In this document: in pieces, positions 33,179-42,689 of the stretch
Layout: the number at the start of each line of letters is the position of its first letter
Position numbering within the stretch: the stretch's first letter is position 1
Source of the DNA: Pseudooceanicola sp. HF7
Lineage (GTDB): Bacteria; Pseudomonadota; Alphaproteobacteria; Rhodobacterales; Rhodobacteraceae
Length of the DNA: 64,000 bases
Direction of reading: 5' to 3'
NCBI RefSeq assembly: GCF_011806405.1
Contig: NZ_JAATOW010000010.1
Coordinates: 1-64,000 of the forward strand
Program-made: the position numbers and the translations under genes
Notes under the pieces: model-generated
Told to the model about the DNA's origin: nothing
Databases searched by the model: none
The model's input: only the letters and a program-made list of their open reading frames with translations

Positions 33179-33399
33179 GCACAGGTTTCCCTTGGGGATG
33201 ATGGCGTCAAGTCGCTGAGATAGCTTGAGTTTCCACCGACCTCTAAATGACCAGACTGCCCTGTCGAGGATGGCGCCGCACCCGTGGCGCCTTCACCTCA
33301 ACAGGAGCGTGAGCGGGACCTGGGATAGCCTGCGTGTCCTAAACCGCAGTGGCGGCAGCTGCGCCCATTCCGCACAGAAAGCATCGAAAGGACGCCGAC

Positions 33400-34152
33400 A
33401 TGATCACGCTTGAAGGCAAAACCGCGCTTGTCACGGGCGGCGCTCAGGGCCTGGGCCGGGCCATCGCCAAGACCCTCGCGCAGGCCGGGGCCTCTGTCTG
33501 CGTGCTGGACCTGCCCGACGTGCTGTCCCGGGTCGAATTGCCCAAGGGCTGGCACCGTCTTCCCTTGGATCTGACCGCCCCTGATGTCGAAACGAACCTG
33601 CTTGACGGTCTGGCCGAGCTGGGAGCGCTGGACATCCTGATTGCCAATGCCGGACGCGTGCCGCCCTGGCGGCGGATCGAGGCATTGGACATGGAGGAGT
33701 GGGACGCGGCCTTTACCCTGAACGTGCGGGCCGTTGCGCTATGCCTGAAATGCGCCACACCGTGCCTGCGCCTATCGCGGGGGGCAGTGGTGCTCATGGC
33801 ATCGATCAACGGGTACAAGGCCCATCCCGACCAGGCTCTTTACACCACAACGAAACACGCGGTCCTCGGATTGGCGCGCTCGGCCGCTCAGGACTTGGGA
33901 CGGTACGGGGTGCGCGTCAATGCTCTGGCACCGGGGCCGGTGATGACCGATGCCTTGCGCGGACGGATCGAGGCGCGCGCGGCCAAGGGCGGCACGTCGA
34001 TGGAACAGGCCATTGCGGAGCTGTCCGCCGAAACGGCTCTGGGCCGGCTGGTGACCGAGGAAGACGTCGCAAATGCCGCGTGCTTCCTTGCATCGCCACT
34101 GGCGGCCGGGATCACCGGAACCTGCCTGCCGATCGAAGCTGGCTTGCGTTGA
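33400..34152 (+). CDS. SDR-family oxidoreductase
   Basis: Short-chain dehydrogenase of 250 residues with GGAQGLGRA, the structural IANAG motif and the catalytic YTTTK. Start MITLEGKTALVTGG at 33400 after AAAGGA. It lies behind the aldehyde dehydrogenase and may act on the alcohol or oxo compound that feeds it. No box of its own was seen. Confidence 0.85.
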   Translation: MITLEGKTALVTGGAQGLGRAIAKTLAQAGASVCVLDLPDVLSRVELPKGWHRLPLDLTAPDVETNLLDGLAELGALDILIANAGRVPPWRRIEALDMEEWDAAFTLNVRAVALCLKCATPCLRLSRGAVVLMASINGYKAHPDQALYTTTKHAVLGLARSAAQDLGRYGVRVNALAPGPVMTDALRGRIEARAAKGGTSMEQAIAELSAETALGRLVTEEDVANAACFLASPLAAGITGTCLPIEAGLR

Positions 34153-34501
34153 GGCGCTACCTTGCGCGTGCCTCCATTTCGCTGACCGGGGCAGGTTATT
34201 CTGGACAGCCTCTAATAGAGATTATGTTAATAGAATTGGTTGGGCCGTTAATACCCGGCTCGCTTAGCGGCGCCGAGCAAGCCTTATGGTTTCGTGGTCG
34301 CAGCGCATTCCGTTCGGTATGCGCGACATGGCTCTTCATTTCGTCACAGAAAGGTTGAGTAAGTCGACCTTTGCGGAGCTAGTCGAGGCGTAGCGCGCCG
34401 CGGTAGGCCTTTGCGGGAAGCAAATTCGTGGTAGGACCAGGGCAAGGGTTTGTCTTGCTCCGAGGGACTAGCTTGAGGTGTTTAGCTGCTACCCTAGTTT
34501 A
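34153..34501. other. Intergenic region between convergent genes
   Basis: About 350 bases, richer in A+T than the genes around. No gene or clear terminator was seen; a weak AAAGGT/ACCTTT inverted repeat lies at about 34350. The composition suggests decayed or foreign sequence. Confidence 0.4.
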
Positions 34502-35464
34502 TTATTCCGCGTGATGGCAGCGCACTCGGGTTGCGCCGATCCTTCGAGTTTCCGGGACCACGCTGCGGCACAGGTCCGTCGCCAGCGGGCAGCGCGGATG
34601 GTAGTGGCATCCAGGAGGCGGATTGATAGCATCGGGGATTTCGCCCTTGGGTGGTTCGACTTCGCGGCCAAAGGCGTCCATGCGCGGCGCGGCCGCAAAC
34701 AGCATCTGCGTATAGGGATGCTTGGGCTCTGCGAAAAGACGATCACGCGGCGCCTCTTCGACGAGTGCGCCCAGGTACAACACGCCGATCCGATCTGCCA
34801 TGTGCTGCACAACGGTCAGATCGTGACTGATGAACAGGTAGGTCAGCCCCATCTCTTCGCGCAGGTCCGACATCAGGTTCAGGACTTGGCTTTGAACGCT
34901 GACATCCAGCGCGCTGGTCGGTTCGTCGCAGATGATGATCCTGGGATGAGAGGCCAAGGCGCGTGCGATGCAGATCCGTTGCCTTTGCCCACCGGAGAAT
35001 TCATGCGGGAACTTGCCGGCATCCGCCGCGGACAGGCCCACCTGTTCCAGAAGGCGCTCGGCAAGGCCGTCAGTCGCGACGCCCCGGATGGCGACGGGCT
35101 CTGCGATGATGTCGCGCACCTTCCAGCGCGGGTTGAGCGAGGCATAGGGATCCTGAAAGATCATCTGCAAGTTGCGCCTGGCTTCTGCAGCTTGCTCCGC
35201 GCCTGTGGAGACGATGTCGATGCCATTCACTTCGACCACGCCCGAAGAGGCCGGGACCAAGCCGGCCACGATGCGCCCGATGGTGGACTTGCCCGAGCCG
35301 CTTTCGCCGACCAGCGCGTAGACACTGTTTTCCGGGATTTCCAGGCTGACGTCATCCACGGCACGCAGCGTGGCGCGGGGAAGCCGCTCGATCACGCGGT
35401 TCAGCCAGGGTTTTGAGACGTCGAAATCGCGGGTCAGCGACTTCAGTCTTATGCTCGCGCTCAT
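34502..35464 (-). CDS. Dipeptide/oligopeptide ABC transporter ATPase, DppF type
   Basis: ATPase subunit of 320 residues with Walker A GESGSGKS, signature FSGGQRQR, Walker B IIICDEP and the C-terminal oligopeptide-ABC extension with cysteines (HPRCPLATDLC). The start overlaps the DppD stop (ATGA). Last gene of the operon from 42626. Confidence 0.92.
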   Translation of the reverse strand: MSASIRLKSLTRDFDVSKPWLNRVIERLPRATLRAVDDVSLEIPENSVYALVGESGSGKSTIGRIVAGLVPASSGVVEVNGIDIVSTGAEQAAEARRNLQMIFQDPYASLNPRWKVRDIIAEPVAIRGVATDGLAERLLEQVGLSAADAGKFPHEFSGGQRQRICIARALASHPRIIICDEPTSALDVSVQSQVLNLMSDLREEMGLTYLFISHDLTVVQHMADRIGVLYLGALVEEAPRDRLFAEPKHPYTQMLFAAAPRMDAFGREVEPPKGEIPDAINPPPGCHYHPRCPLATDLCRSVVPETRRIGATRVRCHHAE

Positions 35465-36447
35465 GCCGGGGTCTCCTCTGGCTGGTGCATCGGGAACCAG
35501 CAAGCTGCGCGGCCATCGCAGGCGGTCAGGCTGGGCCCGGGCGCCTGACGACAGCGCACTTCGGCCCGGTCGCAACGTGGATGAAAGGGGCAGCCCTCCG
35601 GCAGTGCATCCAGACGCGGCATGGACCCGGGGATCTGCCGCAGGCGCCGTTGCCCTCGGGATGCATCCGGCGTCGAGGCCATCAACCCGGTGGTATAGGG
35701 ATGGCGGGCGCGGCCCACCACGTCGCGCACCGGCCCCAGCTCTGCCAGGCGACCGGCGTACATGACGGCGACGCGATCGGCGGCCTCTGCAATCACGCCC
35801 ATGTCATGGGTCACCAGCATCACGGCCACGCCACGTTCGCGGCATAGGCGTTTCAGCAGGGCGATGATCTGCGCCTGCACGCTGACATCCAGCGCCGTCG
35901 TGGGTTCATCCGCGATCACCAGTTCGGGTTCGGCACAGAGCGCCAGCGCGATCACCACGCGCTGCCGCATGCCACCGGAAAACTCGTGAGGGTAGCTGCC
36001 AATCCTCTGGCGCGCGGCTGGAATGCCAACTTCGTCCAGCGCGGCCACCGCCCGGTTCAGCGCCTTTGCCCGGCTGACGGGCAGGTGCTCAAGGATCGTT
36101 TCGGTCAATTGGTCGCCGACGGTCAGCAAGGGGTTCAACGAGGTCAGCGGATCCTGGAAGATCATGCCCATCCGCCGTCCACGCAGGCGGCGCAGGGCCT
36201 CTCCCTTCAGATGGTGGATCGGCTCTCCGGTCAGCAGGATCTCACCCGATGCAATGCGCGCGGGTCGATCCAGGAGCCCGATGACGGCGTTGCCTGTCAT
36301 CGACTTGCCGGCGCCGGATTCGCCCACGACGCCCAGGATTTCCCCCTTCGTGATATCGTAGCTCACGCCATCGACGGGCCGCAGGATGCCCCGGCGGGTG
36401 GGGATTTCGACCACAAGGTCGCGCACAGAAAGAACGGGTTCGCTCAT
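35461..36447 (-). CDS. Dipeptide/oligopeptide ABC transporter ATPase, DppD type
   Basis: ATPase subunit of 328 residues: Walker A GESGAGKS, signature FSGGMRQR, Walker B LVIADEPTTALD, C-terminal HPRCDRAEVRC. ATG at 36447 preceded by AAGGAGAAAGAG. Confidence 0.92.
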   Translation of the reverse strand: MSEPVLSVRDLVVEIPTRRGILRPVDGVSYDITKGEILGVVGESGAGKSMTGNAVIGLLDRPARIASGEILLTGEPIHHLKGEALRRLRGRRMGMIFQDPLTSLNPLLTVGDQLTETILEHLPVSRAKALNRAVAALDEVGIPAARQRIGSYPHEFSGGMRQRVVIALALCAEPELVIADEPTTALDVSVQAQIIALLKRLCRERGVAVMLVTHDMGVIAEAADRVAVMYAGRLAELGPVRDVVGRARHPYTTGLMASTPDASRGQRRLRQIPGSMPRLDALPEGCPFHPRCDRAEVRCRQAPGPSLTACDGRAACWFPMHQPEETPA

Positions 36448-36458
36448 CTCTTTCTCCT

Positions 36459-37412
36459 TCAGCGCAGGCGGGGGTTCAGGGCGTCGCGCAGCCAGTCCCC
36501 CAGGAGGTTGATCGACAGCGCCAGGGCCAAGAGGGTCAGGGCCGGGAACAGCAGGATCCACCACTCACCCGAGAACATGAAGCCCTGCCCGATCCGGATC
36601 AGCGTCCCCAGGCTGGGCTTGGTGGGAGGCGCGCCGACGCCGAGGAATGACAGTGTTGCCTCGGCGATGATCGCCAGCGCGAGAGAGATCGTGGCGATCA
36701 CCAGCACCGGGTTCAACACGTTTGGCAGGATGTGGCGCAGCATGATAGAGAAGGGCTTTCGCCCGATCAGTCGCGCGGCCTGCACGTAGTCCCGGCGCTT
36801 CTCCACCAGCGTGGCGCCCCGCACGACGCGGGCGAATTGCACCCAGTCGCTGAGGCCAATGGCGAGGATCAGCACCCAGATCGCCATCTGGTCGCGGTAG
36901 GCGGGCGGGGTGATGCCCTTGGCAACACCAAAGATCAGCATTGCCACAAGGATCGCCGGAAAGGTCAGCTGGATGTCGGCCACCCGCATGATGAGCGCTT
37001 CGACCCAACCACCGAGGTAGCCCGCCAGGAGCCCCAGGATCACCCCGATTACCAATGCCAGCAGCACCGCTGAGAATCCCACGAACAGCGAGATCCGCAT
37101 CCCGTAGAGGATCGTTGACAACACGTCCCGCCCCTGGTCATCGGTGCCCAGCAGGAACATGTCCTGCGTGAAGGCATTGGGCCGACCCGGCGGCGTAAAG
37201 CCGTTCATCAGGTTCAGCGACCCCGGGTCGAACGGATCATGCGGGGCAATCAGGGGCGCAAAGACCGCTGACAACACGAGGATCACCACCACAGCGGCCG
37301 AGACCATCGCCACGGGCGTGTGCCGGAATGACCATGCCAGGTCACTGTCCCAGGCGCGGGCCAGCCGGCTTGGCTCGCTTGGCGGCAAAGTTTCGGTTGG
37401 TCTGTCTTGCAT
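36459..37412 (-). CDS. Dipeptide ABC transporter permease, DppC type
   Basis: Inner-membrane permease of 317 residues with the typical N-terminal hydrophilic segment, a first helix around VSAAVVVILVLSAVFAPLIA and the DppC motif GTDDQGRDVLS. I use the ATG at 37412, one base after the DppB stop; a GTG at 37439 is possible. Confidence 0.9.
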   Translation of the reverse strand: MQDRPTETLPPSEPSRLARAWDSDLAWSFRHTPVAMVSAAVVVILVLSAVFAPLIAPHDPFDPGSLNLMNGFTPPGRPNAFTQDMFLLGTDDQGRDVLSTILYGMRISLFVGFSAVLLALVIGVILGLLAGYLGGWVEALIMRVADIQLTFPAILVAMLIFGVAKGITPPAYRDQMAIWVLILAIGLSDWVQFARVVRGATLVEKRRDYVQAARLIGRKPFSIMLRHILPNVLNPVLVIATISLALAIIAEATLSFLGVGAPPTKPSLGTLIRIGQGFMFSGEWWILLFPALTLLALALSINLLGDWLRDALNPRLR

Positions 37413-37413
37413 T

Positions 37414-38397
37414 TCAGTGGCCTCCGGCCTTGCCGTCAATCCGCAAGCGGGGATCGATGGCGAAATAGAGCAGATCGACGATCAGGTTGATGGCCACGAA
37501 CATGACAGAGATCATCATCAGGTAGGCGGCCATCACTGGGATATCGACGAACTGGATCGCGTTGATGAAAAGCAGGCCGACGCCGGGCCACTGGAATACC
37601 GTCTCGGTGATGATGGCAAAGGCGATGATGCTACCCAGCTGCAGGCCGGTAATAGTGATCACCGGCACCAGCGTGTTCTTCAGCGCATGGCGGAAATTGA
37701 TTGCCCGTTCGCGCAGGCCGCGGGCACGACTGAACCGGATGTAATCCATCCGCAGCACTTCCAGCATCTCCGTGCGCACCAGCCGCATGATCAGGGTCAT
37801 CTGATACAGGCCCAGGGTGATCGCCGGCAGAACCAGCGCCTTCAGCCCGCTTTGCGTCAGGAAGCCGGTGCTCCATCCGCCCAAGTTGACCACGTCGCCG
37901 CGCCCGAAGGAGGGCAGCCAGCCCAGCTCGACCGAGAACACATAGATCAGGAGGATGCCGATCAGGAAGGTGGGAAGCGACACGCCGATCAGCGACACGG
38001 TCATGATGACGTTGGCCGCCGCCCCGCGCCGTCGGATGGCCGTGAAGATCCCAAAGCCGATGCCCCCAAGAAGGGCGAGGAGCCCCGACACGGCGGCGAG
38101 CTCCAGTGTCGCGGGCAGGCGTTCGGCGAGGATCTCAGACACGGGCCGGCCCTGCCGATAGCTCAGCCCGAAGTTGCCTTGCACGGCCTGTTCAAGGAAC
38201 TTCCAGTACTGCACGGCAAAGGGGCGATCCAGCCCCAGCTGGTCGCGCAGGCGGTCCACATCGGCTTGCGTGCGTTCCTGGCCCAGCATGTTCTCTACCG
38301 GATCGCCGACGAAGCTGAACATGGAAAAGGCGACAAAGCCGGTCACGAGCAGGACAAGAACGGACTGCGCCACGCGACGGATGATATAGGCAAGCAT
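37414..38397 (-). CDS. Dipeptide ABC transporter permease, DppB type
   Basis: Inner-membrane permease of 327 residues with a DppB-type start (MLAYIIRRVAQSVLVLL) and EAA loop (RMDYIRFSRARGL). It pairs with DppC. Confidence 0.92.
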   Translation of the reverse strand: MLAYIIRRVAQSVLVLLVTGFVAFSMFSFVGDPVENMLGQERTQADVDRLRDQLGLDRPFAVQYWKFLEQAVQGNFGLSYRQGRPVSEILAERLPATLELAAVSGLLALLGGIGFGIFTAIRRRGAAANVIMTVSLIGVSLPTFLIGILLIYVFSVELGWLPSFGRGDVVNLGGWSTGFLTQSGLKALVLPAITLGLYQMTLIMRLVRTEMLEVLRMDYIRFSRARGLRERAINFRHALKNTLVPVITITGLQLGSIIAFAIITETVFQWPGVGLLFINAIQFVDIPVMAAYLMMISVMFVAINLIVDLLYFAIDPRLRIDGKAGGH

Positions 38398-38437
38398 AAG
38401 GCTGGCGTATCCCGACAGGAATGAAACTGGATGGACG

Positions 38438-38470
38438 CGCCAGGCGGCAAGCTTGGCCTGCCGCCTGGCG
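38438..38470 (-). promoter_or_regulatory. Stem-loop between DppA- and DppB-type genes
   Basis: Perfect 12-bp inverted repeat CGCCAGGCGGCA (38438-38449) and TGCCGCCTGGCG (38459-38470) just downstream of the binding-protein gene, without a T-run. Probably protects the dppA part of the message. Confidence 0.65.
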
Positions 38471-38489
38471 TCACGAGGTGCAGTCTAGC

Positions 38490-40061
38490 TTACTCGACCG
38501 AGAAATACTTGAGCTTCACCTGGTCGTCCGCATCCACCGCAGCGCCGACGCTGGTCTTCATCGCCCAGTTCAGGACCTGGTGGTGGATCGGCAGATAGAC
38601 TGCGTCAGCCTTGGCCATGGCCCACATCTCATCGATCATCGCGTCACGTTTCTCAAGGTCCACCTCGGCGGCAATCGCCTTGGTCATCTCGTCTAGCTTC
38701 TCGTTGGAATAGTGGGTGCCGTTCCAGGTGCCGTAGAGCTCGCCCTTGGTGTGATAGAGGAAGTTGAAGATGTACTCAGAGTCGTAGCTCGGCACGCCCC
38801 AGCCCAACATGTAGAAATCGGATTCAACACCGCTGATCAGGGGGAAGTGCTGTGCCTTGGGCTGCGCGTTCAGGTTCACGGTGACGCCGATCTGCGCCAT
38901 CATGCCGACAACCGCCTGGCAGATCGCCTCGTCATTGACGTAGCGGTCGTTCGGGCAATCCAGCTGCACCGTAAAGCCATCGCCCCAGCCCGCTTCGGAA
39001 AGTTTGGCCTTGGCTGCCGCGACATCTGTCGCGGGCATGCTGTTCAGCTCTTCGCTCCACCCGTTCACGAACGGAGGCATGATGACGCCCGCCGGGATCG
39101 ACTGGCCACGCATCACGACCTGTTTGATGGCATCGCGGTTGATCGCCATGTTCATCGCTTCGCGCACGGCCTTGTCCGCCATCGGGTTGCCCCCTTCTGG
39201 CGTTCCGTTCACAAGTTCGTCCGAGGTATTCAGACCGAAGAAGATCACGCGGTTCTGCGGAGAGGATACGATCTTCAGGCCCGGGTCCTGTTCGATGCGC
39301 TGAAGGTCCTGAACCGGCACATCCTGGATGAAGTCCACCTCACCCGAGAACAGGGCCGCCATCCGGGTCGATGGGTTCTGGATCGGCGTATAGACGATAT
39401 CGCTGTAACCGATCGGGTAGGTGTCCTTGCCCCAATAGCCGTCAAACGCCGTCATCTCGGTCTTCACGTCGGCCTCGCGGCTGACCAGCTTGTAGGCCCC
39501 GGTTCCGTTGACGTTGCGCGAGGCATAGGTTTCATCGCCGCCCTCGACGTCCTGCACGTGGACGGTGTCATTTGCCTCGGCCCAATCCTTGTCGATGATC
39601 AGGATGTTCGGCAGCGCAGCGGGCAACAGCGGGTTCGGCCCCTTGGTGGTGATCCGCACCTCATAGTCGCTCACAGCTTCTACCGAAGCGACCGAGGAGA
39701 TCAGGCCCTTCATGTCGGAATTCTCCGACAGGGCGCGCTCTAGGGAAAAAACCACGTCCTCTGCCGTGAAATCCGCCCCGTCGTGGAATTTCACACCTTC
39801 GCGCAGGGTGAAGTTCCAGACGTCGGGATTGTCCGAGCTCACGCTCCAATCAGTCGCCAGCGCGCCTTCAAGCTCGCCAGCGGGATTGCGCAGAACCAGA
39901 GGCTCCATCATCTGGTGCATCAGCGCCAGGGTGGGTCCTTCGTTCTGGGCGTGCGGATCCAAGGTCAGCGCATCGCCGGAGCGTGCCCATCGAAGCGTTT
40001 CGGCCTGCGCCATCGTCATCGACAATGTCAGTGCCGTTGCGGCCAGAAGCATGTTCTTCAT
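38490..40061 (-). CDS. Dipeptide-type ABC transporter substrate-binding protein (SBP family 5)
   Basis: Periplasmic binding protein of 523 residues with a Sec signal peptide (about 1-20, ending AQA-E), and the family-5 pattern beginning LRWARSGDALTLDPHAQNEG. Members bind peptides, opines, nickel or N-acylated compounds. It follows the two hydrolase genes, so it probably delivers their substrate. Confidence 0.92.
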   Translation of the reverse strand: MKNMLLAATALTLSMTMAQAETLRWARSGDALTLDPHAQNEGPTLALMHQMMEPLVLRNPAGELEGALATDWSVSSDNPDVWNFTLREGVKFHDGADFTAEDVVFSLERALSENSDMKGLISSVASVEAVSDYEVRITTKGPNPLLPAALPNILIIDKDWAEANDTVHVQDVEGGDETYASRNVNGTGAYKLVSREADVKTEMTAFDGYWGKDTYPIGYSDIVYTPIQNPSTRMAALFSGEVDFIQDVPVQDLQRIEQDPGLKIVSSPQNRVIFFGLNTSDELVNGTPEGGNPMADKAVREAMNMAINRDAIKQVVMRGQSIPAGVIMPPFVNGWSEELNSMPATDVAAAKAKLSEAGWGDGFTVQLDCPNDRYVNDEAICQAVVGMMAQIGVTVNLNAQPKAQHFPLISGVESDFYMLGWGVPSYDSEYIFNFLYHTKGELYGTWNGTHYSNEKLDEMTKAIAAEVDLEKRDAMIDEMWAMAKADAVYLPIHHQVLNWAMKTSVGAAVDADDQVKLKYFSVE

Positions 40062-40112
40062 CGGTTTAGTCTCCCTGTTATCTTTATTGTCCCGGTCAGG
40101 TGGGTGTGATTG

Positions 40113-41210
40113 TCAGGCCCCGTCTCCCGCGAGGCGCACGGCGCGGGGAAGCGAGGACAGAACCTCCACCCCTTCCGCGCCCATGATCACGATGTCCTCA
40201 AGGCGGATCCCGAAGCGGCCCGGAATGTAGATGCCCGGCTCTATCGAGAAGACCATTCCTTCCTGCAGAACGGTCTGTGAAGAGGACGTCAGGTAGGGCG
40301 GCTCATGGACCTCTAGCCCCAGCCCGTGGCCGGTACGGTGCACGAAGTACTCGCCATAGCCGGCATCGGTAATGACCTTGCGCGCTGCATCGTCGACTTC
40401 ATGCGCCCTGACACCCGGCCGCGCGGCCGCCGCGGCCGCCTGCCAGGCGCGCTCGACCACGTCATGCACCTCCTGGTAGCCCTCGGGCAGGCTGCCCACC
40501 GCGGCCATGCGCGTGATGTCGCTGGGATAGCCGCCGAAGCCCGCCCCGATGTCAAAAACGATCGCATCGCCCTCTTCCAGCACCCGGTCACCGGTGGCGT
40601 GATGCGGAAAGGCGCCGTTCGGGCCGCTAGCACAAAGAGTGAAGGCCACGGCTGCGCCCTCTTCTGCGAAGCTGTCGCGCATTGCCTGGGCCACCTGCGA
40701 TTCCGTCAGGCCGGGCCGGATTGCGGAAAAACCGGCTTCCATCGCGCGGTCCGCTACCGCCGCGCTGCTGCGCAAGGCTGCCAGCTCGGTCTCGTCCTTG
40801 ATCATGCGCAGCGCCCCGATCAGGCCGTCGGCAAAGACCGGCTCTGCCCTGTCGAAGGTCCTTATGAGCGGAAGTGAGAAATCGGTGCGCATGGTTTCGT
40901 CCAGAACCAGCTGCGTCACGTTGCCGACCTTCTGCGCCAGGGTGCGCAGGGCCTCTTCGGGGCCGTCCTCGTCGCGCCAGGTGATCAGCGGCAGCCCGGC
41001 ATTGGCGCCGGCCTGTTCGGCATTGACCGACGGCACGATGAAATGCGCACTGTCGCGCCCGATAGCCAGGAGCGTCAGCCGCTCGTCCGGATGCGGATGC
41101 CAGCCCAGCACCCAGTGCATATGGGCGCCGGGGCCCAAGGCAACGAGCTCTGCGCCCTGTTCGGTCATGGCCGCGCGAACGGCGGCCAGTTTGTCATCGG
41201 TTCGGCTCAT
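40113..41210 (-). CDS. M24-family Xaa-Pro dipeptidase-like metallohydrolase
   Basis: Pita-bread metallopeptidase of 365 residues. Metal ligands are present: two Asp in FDIGAGFGGYPSDITR, His in HRTGHGLGLEVHEPPY, and Glu in SIEPGIY and RLEDI. So it should be an active dinuclear enzyme of the prolidase/creatinase type, cleaving Xaa-Pro or related imide bonds in the cytoplasm. M24 relatives also include ectoine hydrolase and creatinase. Cotranscribed with the M20 gene and Dpp transporter. Confidence 0.86.
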   Translation of the reverse strand: MSRTDDKLAAVRAAMTEQGAELVALGPGAHMHWVLGWHPHPDERLTLLAIGRDSAHFIVPSVNAEQAGANAGLPLITWRDEDGPEEALRTLAQKVGNVTQLVLDETMRTDFSLPLIRTFDRAEPVFADGLIGALRMIKDETELAALRSSAAVADRAMEAGFSAIRPGLTESQVAQAMRDSFAEEGAAVAFTLCASGPNGAFPHHATGDRVLEEGDAIVFDIGAGFGGYPSDITRMAAVGSLPEGYQEVHDVVERAWQAAAAAARPGVRAHEVDDAARKVITDAGYGEYFVHRTGHGLGLEVHEPPYLTSSSQTVLQEGMVFSIEPGIYIPGRFGIRLEDIVIMGAEGVEVLSSLPRAVRLAGDGA

Positions 41211-41219
41211 GGTGTCTCC

Positions 41220-42626
41220 TTAGGCCGCGCGGGGCCGGGTATCCGGCGTGAGCGGGCTTTGGTAGGGTGTTTTCTGGAGGCGCGCGTCGAAATCAGCGCG
41301 CGCTTCGGCCAGCACTTTAGTATCGGTCAGAAGCTCGGCGGCGGCGGCCGCCAACGCTTTGCTGACTTGGGTCATCGCCTTGTGCGCGGCCGGTGCCTTG
41401 CCTTGCGCAGTGGTCTGCCAGGTGTGCAGCGGCGTTCCGATCGCCATGGTGCCCCCGCCCAGCTGAGCAAAGGGGACCTTCCAGCTGATATCGCCCAGAT
41501 CGGTCGAGCCCAGCATCGGAACGCCACGTGTCTCGTAAGGGACGACGAAATCGCAGATGGGGGCATCGGTGGGCTCCACGCCGGAAGCCAGGAAGGAGGC
41601 TTCGATATCCGCATCCGTGAGGGTTCCCTGGATCCGGCGGGCGAAGTCCCTGTCGGCATCGTCGAATTGTGCCGGCCCGACCGCTTCGAGGTGGCGTTGC
41701 AAGAGCCGATAGAGCGGCGGGTTATCCAGCATCTCTGACATGGCCGAGATGAAATCGACCTCAACGCTGGTCTCCGTCATCGTCGCCGCGCCCCGCGCGA
41801 CGTTGGTCACCCGCTCCACCAGGCTTTGCATGTCGCGACGCTTGAGCGACCGGACCGAGTAGCGCACCGTGGCACGCTCCTGCACGACATTGGGAGCTAT
41901 CCCGCCGGAATCCGTTACCGCGTAATGCATCCGGCTGTCCTGCGGTACATGTTCGCGCAGGTAGTTCACGCCGACATTCATCAATTCCACCGCGTCTAGC
42001 GCGCTGCGACCCAGATGCGGAGAAACTGCGGCATGGGACGTGCGTCCTTTGAAGTGGAAATCCACCATCGCCACGGCCAGTGTCAGCGGCGGGATGATGC
42101 CGTTGAAGTTCGTCGGATGCCAGGACATCGCCGCATCGACGTCATCGAAAACCCCGTCACGCACCATGAAGGTCTTGGCGGCGCCGCCCTCTTCGGCGGG
42201 GCAGCCATAGTAGCGCACCCGACCCGGCAGGCCGTTGGCCTCCAGCCAGTCCTTGACCGCCGTTGCCGCCAGTAATGCGCCCGCGCCCAACAGGTTGTGC
42301 CCGCACCCGTGACCGCTGCCGCCCTGTTCGACCGGAGTGGGCTGATCCACACCAGCCTGCTGGCTGAGCCCTGGTAGCGCATCGTATTCCCCGAGGATCG
42401 CGATGACCGGGCCGCCCTGCCCTGCCTCGCCCATGACCGCCGTCTCGATCCCCGCGACTGCTTCGGTCACGCGGAATCCTTGTTGCTCGAGCATCTCGCG
42501 ATGGGCCGCGGCCGATCGCTTTTCCTGATACAGCAGTTCCGGCGTTTCCCAGACGCGATCCGCCAAGTTGCAGAACCCGTCCTTCTTTGCCTCGACAAAG
42601 GACCAGAGCGCGTTTTCGTTGCTCAT
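41220..42626 (-). CDS. M20-family amidohydrolase, AbgB-like
   Basis: Metal-dependent amidohydrolase of 468 residues similar to the p-aminobenzoyl-glutamate hydrolase B subunit: ILGEYDALPGLSQ, GHGCGHNLLG, and EEGGAAK. The family removes an acyl or aminobenzoyl group from an amino acid. The start MSNENALWSF at 42626 is chosen because the longer frame runs through the IclR box. First gene of the seven-gene hydrolase and Dpp operon. Confidence 0.86.
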   Translation of the reverse strand: MSNENALWSFVEAKKDGFCNLADRVWETPELLYQEKRSAAAHREMLEQQGFRVTEAVAGIETAVMGEAGQGGPVIAILGEYDALPGLSQQAGVDQPTPVEQGGSGHGCGHNLLGAGALLAATAVKDWLEANGLPGRVRYYGCPAEEGGAAKTFMVRDGVFDDVDAAMSWHPTNFNGIIPPLTLAVAMVDFHFKGRTSHAAVSPHLGRSALDAVELMNVGVNYLREHVPQDSRMHYAVTDSGGIAPNVVQERATVRYSVRSLKRRDMQSLVERVTNVARGAATMTETSVEVDFISAMSEMLDNPPLYRLLQRHLEAVGPAQFDDADRDFARRIQGTLTDADIEASFLASGVEPTDAPICDFVVPYETRGVPMLGSTDLGDISWKVPFAQLGGGTMAIGTPLHTWQTTAQGKAPAAHKAMTQVSKALAAAAAELLTDTKVLAEARADFDARLQKTPYQSPLTPDTRPRAA

Positions 42627-42664
42627 GATGGCAGCCTTCCAGTTGATTGAATTCTTTTTATTTC

Positions 42665-42689
42665 GCGACATTTGTTCGCATGTCGCACG
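42665..42689 (-). promoter_or_regulatory. IclR-regulon box 6
   Basis: Read on the minus strand: CGTGCG, ACATG, CGAACA, AA, TGTCGC. It sits 38 bp upstream of the M20 gene and is the only box for the seven-gene operon down to 34502. Confidence 0.72.
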
